The notes under the pieces: generated by a model
Databases searched by the model: none
Told to the model about the DNA's origin: nothing
The model's input: only the letters and a program-made list of their open reading frames with translations
Assembly (NCBI RefSeq): GCF_036245865.1
Contig: NZ_BTTW01000003.1
Coordinates: forward strand, 558,001 to 622,000
DNA from: Corallococcus caeni
GTDB lineage: Bacteria > Myxococcota > Myxococcia > Myxococcales > Myxococcaceae
Direction of reading: 5' to 3'
Length of the DNA: 64,000 nt
Position numbers and translations under genes: made by a program
Part shown: positions 57,832 through 64,000 of the stretch, piece after piece
How the letters are laid out: every line of letters begins with the position of its first letter
Numbering within the stretch: the first letter of the stretch is position 1

Positions 57832-59361
57832 TCAGACCGGGTGGACGCCGTGCTTCTTCTCCGCACGGGGCTGGAACCGGTCCGCATAAAGCGAATAACG
57901 CTGCAGCAATTCCCCGCGCAGGGAGTCGCCAGGAATCACGGCGTCGATGATGAGCTCGCTGGCCAGCTTGTAGATGTCCACGTCCTGCTTGTACTCGTCG
58001 CGCAGCTTCTGGACGTAGGCCGGCCGCTCGGCCTCCGGCAGCTCTTGAATCTTGTTGAAGTAGACGGCGTTCACCGCCGCCTCCGGGCCCATCACGGCGA
58101 TCATCGCCTGGGGCAGCGCCAGCGTGGCCTCCGGGGCGAAGCCCGGCCCGCTCATGGCGTAGAGGCCCGCGCCATAGGCCTTGCGCACCACCACGCAGAT
58201 GCGCGGCACGCTGGCCTCCGACACCGCGGAGATCATCTTCGCGCCCGCGCGGATGATGCCCGCGCGCTCCACCTTGGTGCCGATCATGAAGCCCGGCACG
58301 TCCGACAGGTACAGCAGCGGAATGTTGAACGCGTCACACAGCCAGATGAACCGGGCCGCCTTGTCCGCGCTGTCCACGAACAGCACGCCGCCCTTGTACT
58401 TGGGCTGGTTCGCGACGATGCCCACCGGACGGCCGCCGATGCGCGCGAGGCCGGTGATCAGCTCCTGCGCGAAGAGCTTCTTCACCTCGAACCAGCTGCC
58501 CTCGTCGATGAGCTCCGTGATGAGGGCGTGCATGTCGAACGGCTTGTTCTGATCCGGCGGGACGATCTCATCCACGCGCTTGCCGCTGTGCTTGGGCGCC
58601 TTCAGCTCGACCGTGGGCGGGGCCTTGGAGAAGTTCTCCGGGAAGAAGGCCAGGTACTGCTTCGCCGCGGCGATGGCGTCCTGCTCCGTCTTCACCAGCA
58701 CGTCGCCCACGCCGGACACGGAGCAGTGCATCTTCGCGCCGCCCATCTCCTCCAGCGTGACCTTCTCACCGATGACCATCTCCGCCATGCGCGGGCTGCC
58801 CAGGTACATGGAGGCGTTGCCCTCCACCATGATGACCAGGTCGCAGAACGCGGGGATGTACGCGCCGCCCGCGGCGGACGGGCCGAAGAGCAGGCAGATC
58901 TGCGGGACGAAGCCCGACAGGTGGACCTCGTTGTAGAAGATGCGGCCCGCGCCCCGGCGGCCGGGGAACATCTCCACCTGGTCCGTGATGCGCGCGCCCG
59001 CGCTGTCCACCAGGTACAGGAGGGGGCAGCGCTGCGCCCGCGCGGTCTCCTGGATGCGGAGGATCTTCTCCACCGTGCGCGCGCCCCAGCTGCCCGCCTT
59101 CACCGTGGAGTCGTTGGCCATGATGGCCACCGCGCGCCCGTCGATGCGGGCCATGCCGGTGATGACGCCGTCGGAGGGCAGCTCCGGGTCCAGGTTGTTG
59201 GCGAGCTTTCCATCCTCCACGAAGGAGTCCGCGTCCACGAGCAGCCGGATGCGCTCGCGCGCGAAGAGCTTGCCGGTCTCCGCGTTCTTCGCGTGGTACT
59301 TGGACGCGCCGCCCTTCTCCACCTGGGCGATCTTCTCAAGCAGTGTCTGGTCTGAGGACAT
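57832..59361 (-). CDS. Acyl-CoA carboxylase beta subunit (MCC/PCC type)
   Basis: 509 residues. The carboxyltransferase domain is typical: GLARIGGRPVGIVANQPKYK, GPSAAGGAYIPAF, VPGFMIGTKVERAG, RKAYGAGLYAMSG. It transfers a carboxyl group from biotin to an acyl-CoA. 3-Methylcrotonyl-CoA is the likely substrate, because a methylglutaconyl-CoA hydratase and an HMG-CoA lyase are close by, but propionyl-CoA cannot be excluded. The biotin-carrying alpha subunit is not in the window. The ATG at 59361 is chosen because MSSDQTLLEKI matches the family; the frame is open to 59448. It is divergent from the YtxH gene, with a 217-base spacer containing TACCTTG (59499-59505). Confidence 0.92.
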   Translation of the reverse strand: MSSDQTLLEKIAQVEKGGASKYHAKNAETGKLFARERIRLLVDADSFVEDGKLANNLDPELPSDGVITGMARIDGRAVAIMANDSTVKAGSWGARTVEKILRIQETARAQRCPLLYLVDSAGARITDQVEMFPGRRGAGRIFYNEVHLSGFVPQICLLFGPSAAGGAYIPAFCDLVIMVEGNASMYLGSPRMAEMVIGEKVTLEEMGGAKMHCSVSGVGDVLVKTEQDAIAAAKQYLAFFPENFSKAPPTVELKAPKHSGKRVDEIVPPDQNKPFDMHALITELIDEGSWFEVKKLFAQELITGLARIGGRPVGIVANQPKYKGGVLFVDSADKAARFIWLCDAFNIPLLYLSDVPGFMIGTKVERAGIIRAGAKMISAVSEASVPRICVVVRKAYGAGLYAMSGPGFAPEATLALPQAMIAVMGPEAAVNAVYFNKIQELPEAERPAYVQKLRDEYKQDVDIYKLASELIIDAVIPGDSLRGELLQRYSLYADRFQPRAEKKHGVHPV

Positions 59362-59578
59362 GGCCGCCGTCCCATACCAAGAAACCCCAGGCCTGGCTGC
59401 CTTCTTGCCAGCCGAAGCACCAGCCGTGCCGTCCAGAGGACGACGCAAGGGGCTACGACAGAGCGCTTCGGGGGATGTCGCGGGGGGCCTCCCTGCCTAC
59501 CTTGATGTCGCACGGGGGGTGTGCACCCAGGCGGGCCACGAACCGCCCCGTGAACCGCATCCGGCCCTGGAGGGACCC

Positions 59579-59959
59579 ATGTTCAGAGCGAAGAAGGCGA
59601 AGTGGCAGACGAAGGCCCTGGCCAAGAGCAAGCTGTACCGCCAGTTCCTGGCGCACCAGCTGCTCGACCAGCTCCCCGAGTACGCCGACAAGGCGGGCAA
59701 GGTGGCCCGGAAGTCCTGGGACAACTTCGACCCGGACGACGCGCTGCGATATGTGGGATTGACGACGTACAAGCCGGCGCGCGCGGGCCTGGGCGGCCTG
59801 GGGGCGTTCCTGCTGGGCGCCGCCGCGGGCAGCATCGTGGCCCTGCTGATGGCCCCCAGCCGCGGCACGGAGCTGCGCACCACCGTCAAGGACAAGGCGA
59901 TGGGCTACATCAACAAGCAGGGCGTGAACATCGGCGGCGAGAAGACCGCGAGCGCCTGA
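59579..59959 (+). CDS. YtxH-domain protein
   Basis: 126 residues. The N-terminal half is basic and helical (AKKAKWQTKALAKSKLYRQF), followed by one hydrophobic segment (LGAFLLGAAAGSIVALLMAP) and the YtxH motif APSRGTELR. These small proteins are seen in many bacteria and some are induced in stress; the role is not known. The start is the ATG at 59579 with AGGGA 4 bases upstream. The codons upstream in the same frame are antisense noise. Confidence 0.85.
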   Translation: MFRAKKAKWQTKALAKSKLYRQFLAHQLLDQLPEYADKAGKVARKSWDNFDPDDALRYVGLTTYKPARAGLGGLGAFLLGAAAGSIVALLMAPSRGTELRTTVKDKAMGYINKQGVNIGGEKTASA

Positions 59960-59980
59960 AGCCAGTCTGAATGAAGCAGG

Positions 59981-60025
59981 CAGGGGCAGCACGGTCCGCG
60001 AGCAACCGCGGGCCTGTTGCCCCTG
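59981..60025. terminator. Hairpin between convergent YtxH and enoyl-CoA hydratase genes
   Basis: CAGGGGCA pairs with TGCCCCTG and, inside, GGTCCGCG pairs with CGCGGGCC around the loop AGCAAC, with small internal mismatches. Its position between two convergent stops (59959 and 60041) supports a bidirectional terminator, although the plus-strand flank is TCGCTTTCG and not a run of T. Confidence 0.6.
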
Positions 60026-60040
60026 TCGCTTTCGTGGGGC

Positions 60041-60817
60041 CTAGCGGCCTTTATAGACAGGGGGACGCTTCTCCGCGAAGGCGCGGAGCCCTTCCAGCCG
60101 GTCCTCCGTCTTGAGCACCTCCTCGTACTTCTTGAGCTCCAGCGCCAGCGCGTCGTCCAGCTCCAGGCCGGTGCCCTCGTCGATGGCGTGCTTCGCGGTG
60201 GCGACGGCGACGGGGGCGTTCTCCACGACGGCCTCCGCGAGCTGGAAGGCGACCTCCAGCAGGTGCCCTTCCGGGGCCAGCCGGTTCACCAGACCGATGC
60301 TGAAGGCCTCCGCCGCGTTCACGCGCCGGGCGGTGAGGATGAGGTCCTTCGCGCGCCCGGGGCCGATGAGCCGCGAGAGCCGCTGCGTGCCGCCGCCGCC
60401 GGGGATGATGCCCAGCTTCACCTCCGTGAGGCCCATCTCCGTGGCGGGCGAGGCGACGCGCAGGTCGCACGCCAGGGCCAGCTCCGTGCCGCCGCCGAAG
60501 GCCGCGCCGTTGATGGCGGCGATGAAGACGCAGTCGCTCTTTTCAATGGAGCGCAGGGTGACGCGCAGGCCGTTGAGGAAGGCGCGCACCTCGTCCTCCG
60601 ACATGGTGGTGCGCTCCTTCAGGTCCGCGCCCGCGCAGAAGGCCTTGTCGCCCGCGCCGGTGAGGATGACGGCGCGCACCGCGCGGCCGGAGGACACGCG
60701 GGCCACAAGCGCGTCCAGCTCCTGGTGCATCGCGCGGCTGATGGCGTTGCGGCGGCTCTCCCCGTCGATGGTCCAGATCTCGATGGCGCCGCGCGCGTCG
60801 ACCTTGAACTCCGGCAT
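60041..60817 (-). CDS. liuC: Methylglutaconyl-CoA hydratase / enoyl-CoA hydratase family (LiuC-like)
   Basis: 258 residues, crotonase fold. The motif [10 protein letters not shown], characteristic of 3-methylglutaconyl-CoA hydratases (AUH type), is present, along with the oxyanion-hole region [19 protein letters not shown] and the two Glu positions in [15 protein letters not shown]. In M. xanthus the LiuC enzyme (MXAN_3757, from memory) also runs in reverse in the alternative isovaleryl-CoA biosynthesis pathway, which makes iso-fatty acid precursors. The ATG at 60817 has GGGAG 6 bases upstream; the frame upstream to 60937 is antisense. HMG-CoA lyase lies 2 kb away on the same strand. Confidence 0.88.
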   Translation of the reverse strand: MPEFKVDARGAIEIWTIDGESRRNAISRAMHQELDALVARVSSGRAVRAVILTGAGDKAFCAGADLKERTTMSEDEVRAFLNGLRVTLRSIEKSDCVFIAAINGAAFGGGTELALACDLRVASPATEMGLTEVKLGIIPGGGGTQRLSRLIGPGRAKDLILTARRVNAAEAFSIGLVNRLAPEGHLLEVAFQLAEAVVENAPVAVATAKHAIDEGTGLELDDALALELKKYEEVLKTEDRLEGLRAFAEKRPPVYKGR

Positions 60818-60921
60818 CTTCGCTCCCCGTGACGGACCGCGGTGGGCGGCCCGCGTGAATGGCGCGCAGCCTGAAACCTGTTCCCCAGTCTGGCAAGCCG
60901 TAAACGGATAGGATTTCGCCC

Positions 60922-62910
60922 ATGCCTTCGTGCCCAACGACGAACCGCCCGTGGCGGTGGCTGCCCGGACTGCTCACCGTCTCCACCCTGCTCGTGCTCG
61001 CCCTGCCGCTCGTGGCCCTGGCGCGCGGCGGTGGCGGCGAGCACTACACCTCCGGACGCGACCGGGGCGGCGGCGGCGGTGGGGGTGACGGCCTGCCCCT
61101 CTGGCTGATCTTCGACCTCATCCGGATCCTCTTCCTGTATCCGAAGGTGACCATTCCGCTGCTCGTCATCGGCGGCGGGCTCTACTGGCTCTACAAGCGC
61201 AACCTGCACCCGGACGCCACCACCCGGCGCGCGTTGGATCAGCGCGAGGCGGAGGCGCGCACGGAGGTGTCCGGCCGCGACGTGCAGGGCTGGGTGAACG
61301 CGCTGAAGCTCAAGGACCCGTCCTTCGAACTGGAGCCCACGCTGGAGAAGGTGCGCTGGCTCTTCCTCGAGCTGCAGAAGTCCTGGTTCCGGCGGGACAT
61401 GACGCCGGTGCGCCCCTTCCTGTCGGACGCGACGTGGCAGCGCTTCAACGTGCAGCTGGCGCTGATGCAGGCGCAGGGCGTGCGGGACGCGCTCGCGGAC
61501 ATGAAGGTGCTGGACGTGCAGCTCATCGGCCTGCACCAGACGAACTGGTACGACAGCATCCACGTGCGCGTGCGCGCCAGCATCCGCGACACGGACGTGC
61601 CCGCGAACCAGACGGACGCGCAGGCCATGGCCGCCGCCAGCCGCGTGGCCCCGGAGGTCTTCACGGAGGTGTGGACCTTCGTGCGCAAGCCGGGCGCGCA
61701 GACGCGCATCGGCGAGGACCTGTTCCAGGGCAAGTGCCCCAACTGCGGCGCGCCCTACAAGGGCGGCGCGTCCAACACCTGCGAGTTCTGCAACGCGGTG
61801 GTGAACTCCGGCAACTACGACTGGACGCTCTCTGAAATCACGCAGGGCGTGGAGCACGTGCGCCACCACAAGCAGGTGGACGGCCTGATGCAGGCGCGCG
61901 AGGCCGACCCCGCGCTCAACCTGGAGATGCTGGAGGACCGCGCGTCGCTGCTGTTCTGGAAGTGGATCGACGCGCAGAGCCGCAACGAGACGCAGCGCCT
62001 GTCCAAGGTCGCCAACGCGGACGCCCTCACGAAGCTGGACGCGGAGCTGGGCCAGCTGGCGAAGCAGGGCCGGCGGCGCGTCTTCCTGGAGTGCGCGGTG
62101 GGCGCGGTGGACGTGCGCGCGCTGGAGGTGCACCCGGAGTCCTTCGACGAGGCGCAGGTCGAGATCCGCTGGAGCGCCCGCATGGGCGTGGGCCCCGTGA
62201 ACGAGAAGCCCCCCAGCCTGCCCACGGTGCCGCAGCGCTGGGTCTTCACGCTGCTGCGCCGCCACGGCGCGAAGACGAACACGGACACCGGTATGTCCAC
62301 GGACCGCTGCCCGCAGTGCAACGCGCCCACCACCAACAGCGCGGCCAACACCTGCGAGTTCTGCGGCACGGTGCTGGGCAACGGCGAGCGCGACTGGGTG
62401 CTCGCGTCCGCCCTCCCCTTCGAGTCCTGGAACGTGCACCACGCGCGGCAGACGAGCGCGAACGCAGCCCGCTACCAGCAGCGGCGCCAGGCCGAGCGCG
62501 GCACCGTCGCGCCCCCGCCCATGGACGTCGGCGGACACGCCCAGGGCGACGGCGACGGCGACCGGGTGGTGACGGACGTGAAGGAGCGCGAGCGGCTGCT
62601 CTACATGATGGCGTCCATCGCCGCCGCGGACGGTGAAGTCACCGCCGCCGAGCGCCGCCTGCTCAAGCTGTGCGCGGAGCGCTGGAGCGTGTCGTGGCCC
62701 AACGTGGAGATGGCGCTCAACGCCGGGCCCCAGCTCTTCGAGCGCCTCGTCCCGCGCGGCAGCCCGGAGGCGGAGGTGTTCCTGCGCCACATCGTGGACA
62801 TGGCGCTGGTGGACGGCCGCATCGACCGCAAGGAGCGGCGCATGCTGCAGATCGCCGCCCAGCACCTGGGCCTGGAGGAGCAGCTGACGGCGATGCTCGG
62901 GGACCGCTAG
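60922..62910 (+). CDS. Tim44-domain/zinc-ribbon membrane protein with TerB-like tail
   Basis: 662 residues. Signal or first membrane segment at 13-33 ([21 protein letters not shown]), a Gly-rich linker with GGGGGGGDG, second membrane segment at about 58-92. The soluble part repeats: a Tim44-like fold ([36 protein letters not shown]), then zinc ribbon CPNCGAP...CEFCNAV; a second similar half, then CPQCNAP...CEFCGTV. The C terminus has the acidic TerB-like pattern [20 protein letters not shown] and [17 protein letters not shown]. Tim44-like domains in bacteria have been linked to inner-membrane or transport functions; no precise role is known. It converges with HMG-CoA lyase (24 bases). Confidence 0.85.
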   Translation: MPSCPTTNRPWRWLPGLLTVSTLLVLALPLVALARGGGGEHYTSGRDRGGGGGGGDGLPLWLIFDLIRILFLYPKVTIPLLVIGGGLYWLYKRNLHPDATTRRALDQREAEARTEVSGRDVQGWVNALKLKDPSFELEPTLEKVRWLFLELQKSWFRRDMTPVRPFLSDATWQRFNVQLALMQAQGVRDALADMKVLDVQLIGLHQTNWYDSIHVRVRASIRDTDVPANQTDAQAMAAASRVAPEVFTEVWTFVRKPGAQTRIGEDLFQGKCPNCGAPYKGGASNTCEFCNAVVNSGNYDWTLSEITQGVEHVRHHKQVDGLMQAREADPALNLEMLEDRASLLFWKWIDAQSRNETQRLSKVANADALTKLDAELGQLAKQGRRRVFLECAVGAVDVRALEVHPESFDEAQVEIRWSARMGVGPVNEKPPSLPTVPQRWVFTLLRRHGAKTNTDTGMSTDRCPQCNAPTTNSAANTCEFCGTVLGNGERDWVLASALPFESWNVHHARQTSANAARYQQRRQAERGTVAPPPMDVGGHAQGDGDGDRVVTDVKERERLLYMMASIAAADGEVTAAERRLLKLCAERWSVSWPNVEMALNAGPQLFERLVPRGSPEAEVFLRHIVDMALVDGRIDRKERRMLQIAAQHLGLEEQLTAMLGDR

Positions 62911-62934
62911 TCACGCGGTCCCTGGTAGGGGCCT

Positions 62935-63909
62935 TCAGGTCTGCGCGCGGCGGGAGGCCTTCTTGTCCCGTTCACCCAGCGCGGCCTGGAGGTACTTGCC
63001 CGCGAGCTTCCGGCCGATGAGCTCCTGGGCGATCTCCCCGGCCTCCACCAGCTTGTCCAGGTCGATGCCGGTGTCCACGCCCATGCCGTGCAGCATGAAC
63101 ACCGCGTCCTCGGAGGCCAGGTTGCCCGCGGCGCCCGGCGCGTAGGGACAGCCGCCCAGCCCGCCGATGCTCGCGTCGAACGTGGTGACGCCCGCGGACA
63201 GGCCCACCAGCGCGTTGGCCAGCGCGGTGCCGCGCGTGTCGTGCAGGTGCAGCGCCAGCGTGTCCACCGGCATGTGCTGGAGCAGCGCGGCCAGGATTTC
63301 CTCCGTCTGGCGGGGCGTGCCCACGCCAATCGTGTCGCCCAGGCTGAGCTGGTAGATGCCCGCGTCCACCAGCTGACGGCAGATGTCCACCACGCGCTCC
63401 ACCGGGACGTGGCCCTCGTAGGGGCAGCCCCACACGGTGGACAGGTAGCCGCGCACGCGCATGCCGGCCTTGCGGGCGGCGGCCGTCACTTCCTTCGCGC
63501 CGGCCAGGGCCTCCGCGATGGTCTTGTTGATGTTCTTCTTGGAGTGGGCCTCCGACGCGGAGATGAACACCGCGGCCTCCTCCAGGCCCGCCGCCTGCGC
63601 GCGCTCCAGGCCCTTGAGGTTGGGCACCAGCGCGGAGAAGACGACCCCCGGGCGGCGGCCCACCAGCTTGAGCAGCTCCTCCGCGTCCGCCAACTGGGGG
63701 ATCCACTTGGGTGACACGAACGACGTCACCTCGATGCGCTTCTCCCCCGCGGCGACCAGGGCGTTGATGAGGCGCGCCTTGTCGCGGGTGGGCAGCGTGC
63801 GGAGCTCGTTCTGCAGGCCGTCGCGGGGGCCGACCTCGTACACGTCGACCCGGCGGGGCAGTTGCCCCAGCAGGCCGACCCGCGTTCGCGATGTCTCTTT
63901 CGGATCCAC
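62935..63909 (-). CDS. Hydroxymethylglutaryl-CoA lyase
   Basis: 324 residues. Splits HMG-CoA into acetyl-CoA and acetoacetate, the last step of leucine breakdown. The TIM-barrel signatures are VGPRDGLQNE, EVTSFVSPKW, GYLSTVWGCPYEG, LSLGDTIGVG, LHLHDTRG (metal-binding HxH) and GLGGCPYAPGAAGN, which contains the catalytic Cys loop. The start is a GTG at 63909; there is no strong ribosome site. It fits with the hydratase and carboxylase genes 2-6 kb away in an extended leucine/isovalerate region, although not in one operon, since plus-strand genes intervene. Confidence 0.96.
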   Translation of the reverse strand: MDPKETSRTRVGLLGQLPRRVDVYEVGPRDGLQNELRTLPTRDKARLINALVAAGEKRIEVTSFVSPKWIPQLADAEELLKLVGRRPGVVFSALVPNLKGLERAQAAGLEEAAVFISASEAHSKKNINKTIAEALAGAKEVTAAARKAGMRVRGYLSTVWGCPYEGHVPVERVVDICRQLVDAGIYQLSLGDTIGVGTPRQTEEILAALLQHMPVDTLALHLHDTRGTALANALVGLSAGVTTFDASIGGLGGCPYAPGAAGNLASEDAVFMLHGMGVDTGIDLDKLVEAGEIAQELIGRKLAGKYLQAALGERDKKASRRAQT

Positions 63910-63930
63910 TTTGGACGTGTCCCGGGCCGG

Positions 63931-64000
63931 TCAACCGCGCCCGGCTCCCACGATGAGGTCGGTCGACTCGGGTGTCATCGGCCCGGAATCCAGGCCGCCG
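63931..64000 (-). CDS. Possible 3' end of an upstream gene, cut by window edge
   Basis: One minus-strand frame runs from the window edge to a TGA at 63931 and reads GLDSGPMTPESTDLIVGAGRG. It ends 21 bases before the HMG-CoA lyase start, which is operon-like spacing. It is too short to identify, and a plus-strand ATG at 63952 is an equally short alternative. Confidence 0.25.
   Translation of the reverse strand, partial: GGLDSGPMTPESTDLIVGAGRG

Overview
The window is very GC-rich and densely coding. Its gene content points to a myxobacterium of the Myxococcus/Corallococcus type: giant NRPS/PKS genes, an Hsp70 fused to a PilZ-like domain, many lipoproteins, an S46 peptidase, and leucine/isovalerate-pathway genes next to rnc, era and der. 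No rRNA, tRNA, CRISPR array, insertion sequence or phage gene was seen.

Layout. (1) 1-18938, minus strand: the first 6312 codons of one giant hybrid synthetase, cut by the left edge of the window. Domain order is FAAL-ACP / C-A-PCP / C-A-PCP / C-A-PCP / KS-AT-PCP / C-[A' with an inserted luciferase-like monooxygenase]. The last A-like domain has lost the core motifs needed for adenylation, so the monooxygenase sits in an apparently dead A scaffold. (2) 19077-32499: a PilZ-Hsp70 fusion, guaB, a lipoprotein, guaA, a PhyH-type dioxygenase, a DUF2268 metalloprotease lipoprotein, an S46 dipeptidyl-peptidase, an AraC-type regulator, a metallo-beta-lactamase-fold hydrolase and a secreted amidohydrolase. 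(3) 32500-43561: a second, compact cluster on the minus strand, NRPS (A-PCP-C-A-PCP) > PKS (KS-AT-PCP) > type II thioesterase > acyl-CoA-dehydrogenase-like protein. Two of its three junctions are 4-base ATGA overlaps. Its left boundary carries a decayed copy of its own 3' end and two near-identical long palindromes. (4) 43666-46625: chrA and two membrane or lipoprotein genes. (5) 46695-57788: a long minus-strand housekeeping run (acyl-CoA dehydrogenase, unknown protein, rnc, two cyclophilins, era, der, YfgM-like, BamB-like, NUDIX, RNase H-fold, propeller protein), with several 1- to 4-base overlaps. (6) 57832-63909: acyl-CoA carboxylase beta subunit, methylglutaconyl-CoA hydratase (LiuC-like) and HMG-CoA lyase, which form a leucine/isovalerate set, interleaved with a YtxH protein and a double Tim44/TerB protein.

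How the genes fit together. The giant synthetase should activate a fatty acid, add three amino acids (the first perhaps glycine), extend with malonyl-CoA without beta-keto reduction, then pass the chain to a module that can oxidise but probably cannot load an amino acid. From memory of Myxococcus xanthus, liuC is MXAN_3757 and the myxoprincomide synthetase is MXAN_3779. The number of intervening genes here, leaving out the second cluster, fits that spacing, so the giant gene may be the local counterpart of that locus. All family calls and specificity codes were read by eye without database searches.
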